This document shows positions 40,088 through 51,697 of a DNA stretch of 64,000 nucleotides, piece after piece. Position 1 is the stretch's first letter. Every line of letters begins with the position of its first letter. Source of the DNA: Xenoacremonium recifei (taxonomy: Eukaryota; Ascomycota; Sordariomycetes; Hypocreales; Nectriaceae); the NCBI GenBank assembly GCA_012184525.1, contig WOFQ01000011.1:682001-746000 (forward strand), written 5' to 3'. Made by a program: the position numbers and the translations under genes. The notes below the pieces were generated by a model. The model saw nothing but the letters and a program-made list of their open reading frames with translations, did not search any database and was not told where the DNA came from.

Positions 40088-43000
40088 CTAGATGTCCATG
40101 TTCTGCTGCTGGCTGAGGGGCCCCGTCGTCTGCATGATTTCGATATCCTGGATCGCGTCGTTGAACACTTTGGTCACGTTTCCGAGGACCTTGAGACGGT
40201 TCCACTCGTCTCGCGTGCGCCAGATCTCCTCCATGACCTCATGGTTGATCTGCTCGAGCTGCTCGATGCTGCAACCGCTGGTCCGATCCGTCATGTCGAG
40301 TAAGCAGTTCTCGATGGCGCCTTCAACCGAAAGAGGCTGAGACGCAGATGATCCCGAGTTGCGAATTGAATGTTCTTCTGAAGGCGGCTCGTTCAACATG
40401 TTCCCGATGCTATGGACCTTGGAAGCCACAGGGGTTCTTTGCTGGGCGTTGGACTGGCTTGAGGTCGGGCTATTAAGAGAATTGGACTCAGGGGCAAGCC
40501 TGCCTCGGGCAAGAGCTTGAGCCTGCGAATGAAGCCAGACCTCCTCACTGGAAGTGTTGTGGCCGGGAACCGGGAGCGTATCAGGAATATCAAACTCGTT
40601 ATCATCCCCAGCTCGAGCCTCAGGATGAGTTCCATTTGTGACTTGCGTGCTGAAGTTTGAGGACCGATGTGTTGACGGATCTGAAGTCTTTGTCGTAGAA
40701 GCCTCATTGATGACTGCTGACGGTGACACCCCTGGTGGAAGCGACGTGACCGCTGACTTCTGAGAAATCTGTGTCATCGCCGTTGGAGCATGGCTAGAAT
40801 GATCTGCAGCCTTCGATGGGGGACCCATCTGCGACAGTAGCTGCGTCTCATCGTCGACGCCGCTCATCTGAACATCGCCCTCACCCGAGGGGTGCGAGTC
40901 GCCGTTACTGAGAGAATGAGGCTCGTTGGCAGAAGCCCCGTGCCCGTTTGCGAGAGGACTTCGAACCATGAAGCGAGCCGTGGTTCGCGATCCAGGAACC
41001 GGCTCTCCAAGCGTCACGGGGCCCGAATCGCTGTCATTGCCAGCTCCAAGGTCCGACTGGACGCGGTCTACAAGCGACTGCATGGCCTTTCTCTTGCGCT
41101 CTTTCTCGGTAGCCACCTTTGCCCTTTGCACCTGGCGACGATAGAGTCCTTCCCAATCAATCTGCGAGGTGGCATTCTCGATACTAGCGACATCGACCTC
41201 GACATTGCTCAGAAGCTCGTTCGCCTTGAGGGTCCGCTCTTTATCACCGATATTCTTTGCATCCTTTGCTAGTGACTTTATGTCAAACAAGAAGTCCTTA
41301 GGTCGGCAATAGAAGCCGTTTGATAGTCGCTCCTCGATTGTTGTTGTCTCCAAGTTGTAGTAACACTTGCCAGTAGCCGTATCTCTCAGTACATCATTGT
41401 CGTGCTTATCTTTGACAATCTCGAAAGGACGATACTGTTGTCCTTCAACGTCTGGTCGAACATAGTTTGGATCCGACTCCAGGAAGAGATAATCAATCTG
41501 CGACTGGCTGATAACCGGTTGTCGGAATTTCTTGTACTTCCTGTTGATTTGGTCCATGATGGGTTGCAGCTGGATCTTCAACGAGTTGAGAAGTTGGTGA
41601 TCCTTCTTCTGCAACGCCTTCATTTCGGCCTTGCTGGGAGGAGGCGGCTCGACCTTAGGAGCAACCGGAAGCTCCTCGAGGACTCTCTTCTTCCGATTCG
41701 CCGGATCAGGAAACTCGCGCGGCTTCATCTTGACGTAGTTGAGAGTCGTGCCGAAGTATTCCATCCGATTCATCTATTTCCGAATTAGTACGTGTTCGAG
41801 ATGTTGAGGGTGAAAAGACTTACCCTCTCGGGGGTAGGTATTTCCATGCGGTTCTTTCGTGAGAACCCAAAGAAATCTCGGAACAGCCCATCAGGAAGAT
41901 CGCTTTTACCACACTCTGCTGTCGCAAGGAGGAGTATAGGGTCTGTCGGTGCAATCGTCTTCAACATAGTCTGGAATGTGATGAAAGCAAGGGTGCCCCG
42001 AAGACTGGTATACCAGGCATCAATGTTGGGGATATAGATGACGCTGGGTTTATGTCGCCTCACTTCCGTAAAGAGACCGACGATAACCTGCTCCATGGCC
42101 TGGTAATGAGTTAGCCTCTGATTTGGATGTCATTTGCTAGCGCAGGTCACTTACCCTTCCATCGGCTAGTAGACTCGGAAGATCGAAGTTTTGGACATGG
42201 ACTCCCTCGAAATAATGCAAGATCGCAGAAGCAAGGTAAGATTGGCCCATACCACTACCGCCATAGATGATAAATCGAGGGCGGAAGATGCGCGATCGCT
42301 CAAACTCCTGCTGCAATGCCTCTCGGCCAAAGCCATGGTCTTCATCCTCAAACTGCTCATACATGGCTTCCTCAAGGGCCGTGATCTTCTTCTTGTGTGG
42401 CAGCAACTCATCAAGAGCCTTCTTCGCCTGTGCTAGTTGCGCCCGAAGCAGGGGCTCGACTGACTTGGGCAGCGGTCGGGCACCTGATGTCGCGGATCGT
42501 TCAGATGAAGGAATCAACTTCTTAACGGATAGCATGAAATCCGTTGCGTGGACGTTGATCTTTCCTGCATCAACCACCAACTTCTCTGTTGAGGAATAGA
42601 TCTGGGGGTACGTCCTCTGGATAGAGTTGAGGGCTGCTTCTGTGCAGAGCGCTCGCAAGTCCGCACCACCATAGCCTTTCGTTTTTTCCGCGAGGGATTC
42701 CTTGAATTTGTCAGAAAGACCCCAGTCGGCGGTGTGGATGTTGATAATCGACTTTCTCGCGTCGAGGTCAGGGAGAGGGAAGTAGAACTCTCGGTCGAAT
42801 CGACCAGGACGGCGGAGAGCAGGGTCAATATTGTCAGGACGATTGGTTGCACCAATAACGATAACCTGACCACGACCATCCATACCGTCCATGAGCGCCA
42901 GCAAGGTTGACACGATTGAGGCATGGATTTGCTCCTGCTTACTTGATCTGACCGGGGCCAAACCGTCAATTTCGTCGAAGAAGATGATGCTGGGCTGTGT

Positions 43001-45058
43001 CCTTCGAGCTTCCTCGAACAAAAGTCTCAGCTGTTTCTCGGCTTCACCAACCCACTTGCTGAGAGCATCGGCACCCTTTCGCATGTAGAAAGAGATCTTT
43101 TTGCCACCAGAGCCGACGGAGTTGGCCAGCGCTCGAGCAAGTAGTGTTTTACCCGTTCCGGGCGGACCATGAAAGAGCACACCTCTCGGAGGGGTGACAT
43201 GGAATTTGGCAAAGAGCTCAGGATAGAGAAGGGGCAGCTGCACCATCTCCTTGAGCTGATCAATGTGTCCTTGCATGCCACCAACCTTGCTGAAGTCGAC
43301 ATTCATGTCGACACCCAGAGGGTCGGCATCTGCCAACGCCTTGCGGTCCTTAATCTTGCCGACGTTGGGTGTGGCACCAACGCCATCAATGCCCGGGCCG
43401 CCTGCGGCCCCTCCGAGAAGGCCACCAGGAGCCGCCGTTGTGGTCGGGGTCATTCCGATGTTGCCAGCGACATTAGACCGGTTGATCATCTCATCGTCAC
43501 TACTATCAGAGTCAACACCTCCGGCGGCTCCAGTGCCCCAAGGTCCATTAAGAAGGGAGCCAAAACCGCCGCCGCCGCCAAAGGGACCGAATGTGGTGTT
43601 GAGATTCCGTTCCCAAGCTTGGCTGGCGCCACCGCGCTTACGGTTCCGCGCCGGTGTTGGCGCTGGGTCTTCGACTTCCTCTTCTTCGATGTTGACCGCA
43701 TTCAGAGGAGGCATGTAGTAGTTGACACGTGCCCGTGAGCGGCGTGTGTTCTCCTGATATACGATGGGCGACTCCCTCCTGGGCCGGCGACGAGAGCGAG
43801 AGTCCTGTCTAAGTTCTCTAGCTTCCTCGTCCAACTCGTCCAGGTCGATTTCAGGCTCCTCATCTGCTGAAGAACCCCGGCGGGATCCTTTGTTGGACCG
43901 GCCGCGTCGACTTTGCCGACCTCGTGGTGTTGGGCTGTCAATCTCCTCGACATGACGCTTCCCGTTGTCCGAGGCTGACTCGTCGCCTGCTTCTGAATCT
44001 TCATCAGGATTGAAATCGCTGCTAGGCTCTTGAGCATTTTTCTTCATAGCTGCTTTTCGAGTGAGACGGCGGCTCTTCCTGGAACCATCATCTTCTGGCT
44101 CTTCCTCCGCTGGAGCCGAGATACTAGCCCGGGACCCTCGAGTTCGGCGTGTCACAGGCACGTCGTCCTCATCATCGTCATCATCCGCTGCGGGCACAAC
44201 AGTCTCGTCTGCTTCAGCTTCAGCTTCGACTTCAGCTTCCGCATCTTGCATTTCCTGATCCTCTGCCTCTGCCGGTTCGTCTTTCTCTTCTTGTGGTTCG
44301 TGGTCCTGAGACAGCTCGTCAGGGGCGTCGGCATCGTTGACATCTCGGGTGCTGCTTTCCTGAGTAGCCTCCTCGATGGTCTCGGGCGCCTTCTTGAGGC
44401 CCTTGGTGGCACGGGAAGACCTATTTTTGGCGGTTGTCTCTGGGCTCCTGCTCCGTGAGTCCCTAGAACGGACAGCATGGCGACCCGAGTTAGACAACTC
44501 TACAAACTCGTCTGCCTCCTCCGTATGGGCTCTGGTCGACCGCCGAGTGACTGGCGCAACGGCGTGAGGGGGCACCTTGAGCTTGACAACTCTGGATGGC
44601 CGAGCAGGAGGCTTTACTTCATCTTCTGATTCGGGCTCTTCGACCTTGGCATCCTTATCGCCCAGCTCATCGGGGTCCGACTGAGCAGGAGTATCATCGT
44701 CGTCGTCGTCGTCAATCTCTTCTTCGTCATCGCTGCTCTCTCGGTAGTTGTGGCTCTTTGTAGCTGCCTTTCTGGCCCGCCGACCTGCAGCATTCATGGG
44801 CAAGTCTTCGTCCTCTTCATCGTCTTCCTCGCCGAAGGACTCCTCTTGGCTATCAAGAAGCTCATCGTCTTCGTCTTCGTCGATATCAGAGCCACGGTAG
44901 CCGCCACCACGACGACGACTCGGCCTCGAGCCTTTGGACGGGCGAGCCTTCTTGGAGCTCTTCCGTGGTCGGGCTTCGGAGGGATCGAAGTTCTCATCTT
45001 CGGGGTCGGACGCATTAGGATCGAAGTCCTCGAGGACTCTCTTGCGCTTGCTCGGCAT
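40088..45058 (-). CDS. yta7: AAA ATPase with bromodomain-like region, Yta7/ATAD2 family
   Basis: Spliced product of 1621 aa from exons 45058-42155, 42099-41824 and 41773-40088, with introns of 55 and 50 nt. Residues 1-400 are highly acidic and disordered, rich in Glu/Asp and basic patches, with an EAEVEAEAEADE tract. The first AAA module is complete: Walker A HGPPGTGKT (about 630-637), Walker B IIFFDEIDG (about 695), sensor GATNRPD and arginine finger RRPGRFDRE. The second AAA module, rejoined across the first intron, is degenerate: its P-loop reads GGSGMGQS without the lysine, and the Walker B position is SVIYIPNID. A bromodomain-like region lies at about 1120-1240 (LKIQLQPIMDQINRKYKKF...YYNLETTTIEERL). 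Known role: Yta7/ATAD2 associates with acetylated chromatin and regulates histone H3 abundance and nucleosome density. A dead second AAA module is normal for the family. Confidence 0.95.
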
Positions 45059-46677
45059 GGCAGACGGAGTTTAGGTTCGATTGATGGGACTAGGTGTTGA
45101 GGACAGGTGATGCTGATGTGAGCAGCGTGAATGAATGCAAGGGACCCAGCGAGGGGGAGCTACGGAGTCGAGCTATCAGTATGCGCATCAATCAGGATAA
45201 AAAGCCAGCCATCAAAGGAGAGCTGCATTATTGCGGCAAGAGAATCCAGATAGGTCAAGGCGAACATACCTTGGGCTTGGGTCGAGGAGAGCACGATGTC
45301 AAGGTCGGGCGTGCATGGGGGCCTCCGTGTCGCGGGCGATGCTGGCTGGAGCTTACAAGGATGTCTAGGACGAAAAGGACGCAGACAAGTGACAGCTCGA
45401 CGCCGAAAAATCGACACGACTCAACGGGAATCCGCGATAGATGCCGGATCACCCGCGAAGTGACAGCGACCGAGGGCGGTGGTGATGGCGGATGCGACGC
45501 CGATGGCAAGCTGATGGGATGGATTTTTTGCGCGTCCAGGTCGCGAGCAGCAGCGTCGGGCGAAGGTTGCAGTTGGGAGAAGCGACTCACGTGCATCGGG
45601 CCTAGCGCGAAAAAACAACCGTCCGGTGGAGCCACCCGCGTCCTCCAGGCAGCCCGGCGGGCCTGATAGGCTGAAACGCCAGAAAAGCGGCGCTGGACAA
45701 TGGACGATTTGCAACCCGCGAAAACGGAGCCCGAATGAGTTTCGAAGAGGCCATGAATGGGACGGAAATGTCGGCCAAATGCTGCGTGAAGAAAGCGATT
45801 GTGTCTCGGTTTGGCCGCGATTTTGACTGTGGGCATTGTTTCCGCGCGATTCTCGCCATTTTCAGCCCAATCCCAGCCCAGCCCGACCGTCAATGGCTTG
45901 CCTCACGTCGACCCTCAAGTTCGAGCGTTGTCCCGTCTTCCCCAGATTTTCCCCTGCCGGTGCCGTGGCTCAAAGCCTGCGGCTCAAGTTCAAGATTCCC
46001 GTAGGGCTGATGTTGACGGGCATGTGGCCGCCCAGCCGAGTCCCACCTTCCGCCCCGGAGCCGAAGCCTCGGTGGTCCGAGAATATTGATGCCTGCTGAC
46101 CATGTTTATGCCTCAGGCACAACTCGCCCAGCTTTCGCCAAGTACCAACGCATCAATGCAGCTGGAATCCAAACAGGAAATGGCTGCATCTCCCATTGCA
46201 CAGTGCACCGTGTTACAGCAGCGCAGGCATTGGGTCACTTGACACGCTGATCATGTGTCATACGATCCCCGTCGACTTATCTGTTGCCACGATTGTTTTC
46301 TTCGATGGAGGACCCTTGATGGGGATGCCCCAGACGGGCGCTGTGTCTTGCCATTCCAGGGCTTACTTTCGCTGATCAGGTTGGCATGTAGAGCGATTTT
46401 TCAATCATTCAATTGTTCAAAAGATATCATTACTGTTTAAATATTTCATGGACACATGACGACATTAGATGGCGTTTTCCCAATCTCCCCGGCCCTCCAT
46501 ATTCCTTAGGCCTTTCCATTCACCAGATTTCTCTAGGGTAGTCTCTTAGAACGCCAGTGCTCTTCATGCTTCGTTGCAGCTCGTCCCGTGCCAGCCAGCG
46601 ACGCGGTGGGTATATGATAATGGTAATACAATCTTTGGACAAGTGCTTTGCTTGAGACAAAGAGGAAAAGAGGACAA
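45059..46677. other. Upstream region of the Yta7-like gene; no gene seen
   Basis: Should hold the Yta7 promoter and leader on the right-hand side and the 3' flank of the small serine-rich gene. A 212-codon minus frame at 45255-45893 covers much of it. Its translation has no motif and is Pro/Ser/Arg-rich, as expected from non-coding DNA with an open frame. I do not call it a gene. Confidence 0.45.
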
Positions 46678-47046
46678 TCAATGCTTCTTGAGCATCGCGC
46701 GCGCAAGCTCGGTCAGCGAGGGGCCGCCGAAGAGGAGCTGGTCGGTGTGTCGTCCACAGGTGGTGTAGACGTTGACGGTAGGCGACGGCTTGACCCAGCT
46801 GTGAGACTTGGGCGGCGAGGAGCATGGCGAGTAAGGGCTGGTAGAGCCCTCGCTGGAGTAGGAAGCAGTCCGTTGCTGGCGAGGAATGAGCACTGAGGCT
46901 GTCCGAGTTCGATAAGCCGAACATACCTTTTCCATGGCGGTTGGCGAGTCAAAATAGCTAGTTCGGGCATCTGACGACGAGCTGCTGCTGGTCGAAGCCC
47001 GGAGGTCAATTGGCGATGGGCGAGGGGCGCGGTTGGAAGAGTCCAT
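46678..47046 (-). CDS. Small serine-rich protein of unknown function
   Basis: Open frame of 122 codons ending FGGPSLTELARAMLKKH. The N-terminal two thirds are Ser/Pro-rich and disordered (STSSSSSSDARTSYFDSPTAMEK, then YSSEGSTSPYSPCSSPPKSH). The C-terminal 30 residues, TVNVYTTCGRHTDQLLFGGP onward, look ordered and conserved. This disordered body plus compact tail is common among small fungal proteins of unknown function, but I cannot name a family. A possible 51-nt intron (donor GTATGT after AMEK, acceptor CGCCAG) is in frame with no stop. If spliced, the protein is 105 aa. The start MDSSNRAP is the first ATG. No signal peptide or membrane helix. Confidence comes from biased composition and the distinctive tail. 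Confidence 0.6.
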   Translation of the reverse strand: MDSSNRAPRPSPIDLRASTSSSSSSDARTSYFDSPTAMEKVCSAYRTRTASVLIPRQQRTASYSSEGSTSPYSPCSSPPKSHSWVKPSPTVNVYTTCGRHTDQLLFGGPSLTELARAMLKKH

Positions 47047-49777
47047 TGTGGTTGTTGTAAGTGTTGACAGCTTGGGTGAATAGCAATGCCCGACCGAGCA
47101 GACAGAGAGGTCTGGGGTCTGATAACAGTGAATGATGGTATCCCGGGCTCAGCTCGAGAAAGGCACGCCGGGTGCAGATGGTGGTTGATTGTGCAGAGCA
47201 GAGTCGAGATGGATGTGCAAGAGAGGGGGAGCAACGATGATCACTGAGGTTCTAGAAGAATTCCCGCGAGACTGGCAGCGGGGAGCGTAGGGCTTAAATG
47301 TCTTGTGCGGCTGATGAGAGGCATGCCCTGAATGGACGGGAGGGTATCAGTGTGATGGAGGGGGTGGGCAGGATGACTGCACTGGCTTTCCGCTAGCTGG
47401 CTTGGCTACTCGCTATAGTCTGGAGACTCTCGCCCTACGAGGATGCGAGGTCAGCCGGACGCAACGCTGGCCCGCCTCGAGGAATCCGGATGACGCACCG
47501 CCAGATAGCTGAGGCGGAGAAGGACTCATATCGGGGCCCCAGATTGAGCCCAAGGGGCCACAGGGAGCCACAGGCGGTCAAGACACCAATGCACGCCCAT
47601 CGCGGCGCTGGCTGGGATTGGATGCGCCGCCCAAAGGCAGCAGGATAAGACCGGGGATCGGCTCCGGGACGTGGACCAGTGCTGACGGAGTCACCGACCG
47701 ACCGCTGACTGTGCAGCATAACTACAGTACGCAGTCAGATGGCGACGATAACAGCCCAGACACTGTGCTGTACGTACCTCGCATACCGAGGTGCACAAAG
47801 AGGCACACCGACCACTGTCCACGTTGCTGCCCGCCAGTTCTCTACTGGTATTACAGGCGGTTGGTTGGTTCTACAGCCTCGGCCAGCAACAGCGCCCATG
47901 CAACTAACTCCCCGCTAACCAACGCCCAGGCAGCGAGAGAGATCTCCAGTAGCCTCTCCCTGGCATTGCTGCCTACTGAGTACACACTCGTAACATGAAA
48001 CTGCCACGCACCCAACAGCAACCCTTGCAGTGGACTCTCGGCACATACATGCGTACATACGTATGCTTGGCATCGCACCAACGCAGCCCGCCTCGTAATT
48101 CTAACAAAATCCCCCTCAATTGCAGCTCCGAGTTGTTCTCTCACCGAATTGCCCAGACCAGTCTCCAACTCGGCAGCGCTGGTCCCGGCCGAACTCTGCT
48201 AATTTTGGCACCAAGCCACTGACATGCTGGGCGCAAGGCTTCGTCACCGTCCGTCTTCAATGACACTGAATTCTTTCTCTGACCCTGAATTAGACGCGTC
48301 TGCCCGAATAGCCCCTCCAATCTAGGCCAATTGCAACGTTGTTGAACGCCCTTTGACTTTTGCTGTCAATACAGACCCTACAAACGCCTCATGTAACGTC
48401 AGGCTCGTGTACGCCCGAATCTTTCCGCCTTCCGCTTGACCAAACAAGGCTGAGAGATATTCAATCCAACAATGTCCATGGATCAATAACATCTCAAATC
48501 TGCCCCGCCATGATCAAATCCCTCATTCGCCTGTCCATGACACTGATGAACGTCTCATGACAACCCCAGCCACAGTTAGCACAGGACCATGGCGACGGAA
48601 GTCACCGAGGAGATGTTCGCGAGGCACTGCCTTGGCCCTGCAGATCTTGGGCCTTTTTGTGGATTGCCTCCTGTCTTGGCCTACGCCCGGATGGATCCCG
48701 TGAACCCTTCCGATGGCATTGACGATACTCTATCTTGACGTAATAATGAAGGCCCGAGAAATAGTCGGAACTGAACTTAATCGCGAGGCCGAGGATCTGT
48801 TAAGCGGCATTGAGCGTGAACTAATTGGCATTCGAACCCGGACAGTGCCTATGTACAACTTCGTACCACGAACCCAGAATCCTCCTAACTATCTAAGAAG
48901 TCCAATAGAAGTAGTATTGATGGCATGAAGTACGCAATTGAGTTCCCTATGGAGAATTGATGTAATCTGCTATCCTATCCTGTTGAATTGCATTGATATC
49001 AATCGCAGCCTTGAATTTGGTATCATGATCATATGACCTCTTTCATCGTGGTAATTTATTCCCTCTTTTGAAGCCCTCTTCAATTTTCCCTTATTTAGAA
49101 TCTTATCAAGCAAATCAGAGGAATTTAAAGAAGGGCAACTGTAATCGACTAGGAGAAAATATCTGGTGGGAGTATCTCGCATGGACGGAGAAGACATATG
49201 TATATTGTAGGAAGGGGAAAATTGTCCTCAATGAAAAGAAACATTAGTCTCGCGTCTTGTCATGAGCCTCAAATTTCTAACGTTCTTGAATGCCTGGTCT
49301 GGTTGGATGACATCCCAGGGGAGGACAAATGCAAACTTCCTACAAACTAGACACGAAATCGAACAGAATCGAATAGCAACCCTGTGTTACTTCTTTGGAC
49401 TCGCTTCAACGTCGTGTTTTATGACACTGCGTTGACCAGCTAATATTTAAACTAGTTCTTGAAGAACATAAAAATTCTTGAAGGTCGAGCGAAGCCAAGA
49501 GCCAGACCTGGGATTAAAATGACCGTCATATGCGAAATTGGACTAGATATCTGGTGAAATTCGCTGCTTCGACAGTGTAGATAGAGCGCAAGGAACAACA
49601 GCCAAAGGCTACCTGAGCTCGAGAAACTGTTTCAAAGATTCCATATTTAGAAAAAGCCATCTTCAAATGGGACAACTGAAGAACCGGGTATATCTACTTT
49701 TAACATCATTGCATATTTCTCAGGTATTTATTTCAACCTGGTCACTCTTAGAACCATTATCCAGCTCAGTTCCAGCA
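47047..49777. other. 2.7-kb spacer; no gene seen
   Basis: The left part should be the promoter and leader of the small serine-rich gene. The stretch 48.7-49.7 kb becomes AT-rich and contains only short frames on both strands. One 71-codon plus frame (48713-48928) has no recognisable motif. The right end should be the 3' flank of the second Zn2Cys6 gene. Confidence 0.45.
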
Positions 49778-51697
49778 TCACGCATATCCTTCCTGATCCA
49801 ACCTTGGAGCTGGATATGTCGACTTATCCGTCGCAGCATATCTCTGCGAATACTCATCCAACAATCCTCTTATCCACTCCTGTGCCTCCGCATTCGCAAA
49901 CTCATACGCAATTCTGAGCGAGAAACCTACCCGGTACGGTCCCATGGTACCCCTTCCCACAGTTTCCACGGACCGCAAAATCTTTTGCACAAGAGCTGCC
50001 TGAGCAGCGTCGTGATTCTCCTGCGGAAAGCCACATTGAGCTAGAGTCTCCTGTATGATTAGCATACTCGCCCAATACGCGAGGAACATCGAACCACCCC
50101 ATGGTTGTGGATGCTCCAGCAGGACGGAATATAGTGACATCTCAGGGTTTTCTGATGGCACTTCCTTCGGCTCGATCTCAAGCTGTACGAGATCTTCATC
50201 GTGCCATTTAACGAAGCTGTTACGGCACTTGGTTGCACGTTGGGCCAAGGCCAAGATCTTCGCGGGCGGGACAGAAACTCCCAACCTGTTCGCCTCGCGA
50301 AGAGGAAAGCCCCTCTTCAAAACGTCTGGAATTTCGACGAAGTTATCAAAGAACCGGTCTATTATGCGGATTACGTTGACAGGCATCGACAGAGGATGAA
50401 TGAGATGGCGTCCTCCGTCGTGCATGATGTTCTTCCACTGAGGCCTGGTAAGGAAGCTGGCCTCTGGGCCCGGGAAGAACATGTCAACCATGGTCTAAGA
50501 GCAGATCTGTCAGTTTCGCACCGCTGAGGTAGCATTGTGAAGCGCTGGCAAAGAGATCCACTGGCTTCATTGGATGATTCAAGGTGTTCTTGGTAAGGTC
50601 CGTCCCGGAATCCACTTGGAACCCATCAGACAGGAATAGGAGGTATAAGTGCCCGTGTTATATCGTGCGACCCAGTGTAGAGAGAACAAAAGCCTGATTC
50701 TGATGTAAATCTCTTTTAGGTACCAAGAATGGGCTGAGATATGGGCTTCCGATTTGACGAACAACTCTGAAACTTGTTCAGAGCCATGGTAACTCGCCAC
50801 ACAAGAGGATCCTGTCACTTGACACTTGCAGCCCCCGAGACGAGTCAAGATAGAGTCGGCAGGGAAGAGATGAAACACATACGAGGATGCCACGAAAGGA
50901 AAGAAACATGGCGGCGTCCCAGCCCTCTTCATGGGCAGCTGGGCCACGTTGCTCCATCAATACGCCAATGCCTTTGGCATGCTGGAGCCATGTATTCGGG
51001 TTTCTCGTGCCCGCGAACAACTGGCATACCCATCAGCCTTGTTGCAGGAAGAAAGGAAGAAGGGAGTCACAGGAACTACCTCGAATAAGCAGAGCAGTAT
51101 TGCAGAACAGAGTGTCTCGGATGTCTTCCATTCGGAGGGGTGCTGGAGCGTCGTCTGCAATTCGCTGAGACATTGTCCATAGAGACTTCGGCTTTGAGCG
51201 ACGAGTTGCTCATCCCGTTTCTCTTTACCAGAAAGGTGCAATGCCAGTGAGCAGATGGCTCCATCAAGAATTGCACGTTTTCCTAGCCGGTCGGGCTTCA
51301 CAAACTTCATGATCCCCCCGATGTCATGAGGAGAATCATAGAAGGGGAAGCTCTCTAGCATGAGATGAATCAAGTGTCCTCTCAAGGGGAGCAGCGAACG
51401 TGCCAGCGGCGTCACAAGGGAAGCATTCCGTCGCGCCACCGGAGGCACTGGCACGAGCTGGTAGTTGTCATTGGAGCCCTGAGAGCTGGTGCTGCTGCTG
51501 ACGGTGCCTTGCCGATCAGATCGCCTCCCCTTCTGGCGGATCTGATGCTTGCCATCGACAAACTTGAGGCTGCGCTCATACCCAGGACAATCGGCACCGT
51601 ATTTCACACAGTTTCCGCATTCGGGACGGGCTTCATCGCACTTGACTCGCCGCTTTCTGCACAGCTGACATGCATTGCTGCGCGGGACACCAACCAT
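49778..51697 (-). CDS. Zn2Cys6 transcription factor, second gene
   Basis: Spliced product of 490 aa from exons 51697-51080, 51020-50883 and 50494-49778. The introns are 51021-51079 (59 nt) and 50495-50882 (388 nt, unusually long). The zinc cluster is at the very N-terminus in canonical spacing: NACQLCRKRRVKCDEARPEC-GNC with C10, C13, C20, C27, C30 and C37. A basic linker follows (QIRQKGRRSDRQG). The remainder is helical and matches the fungal-specific regulators with a C-terminal Fungal_trans_2-type region: LLCLFELFAGTRNPNTW, FLSFRGIL-TMVDMFFPG and RPQWKNIM. The last two segments join only if the long intron is removed. Probable nuclear regulator of a local or metabolic target set; the target is unknown. 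Its start faces the 6.5-kb gene-free region. Confidence 0.85.

Noticed and set aside
45255..45893. 212-codon minus-strand frame upstream of the Yta7-like gene
   Set aside because: Low-information Pro/Ser/Arg-rich translation without motif; probably leader or promoter DNA.
48828..48850. ATTCGAACCCGG as a possible reverse tRNA B-box
   Set aside because: The expected stem around the loop does not pair and no cloverleaf follows.
48713..48928. 71-codon plus-strand frame in the 47-50 kb spacer
   Set aside because: Short, no motif, no flanking exons.
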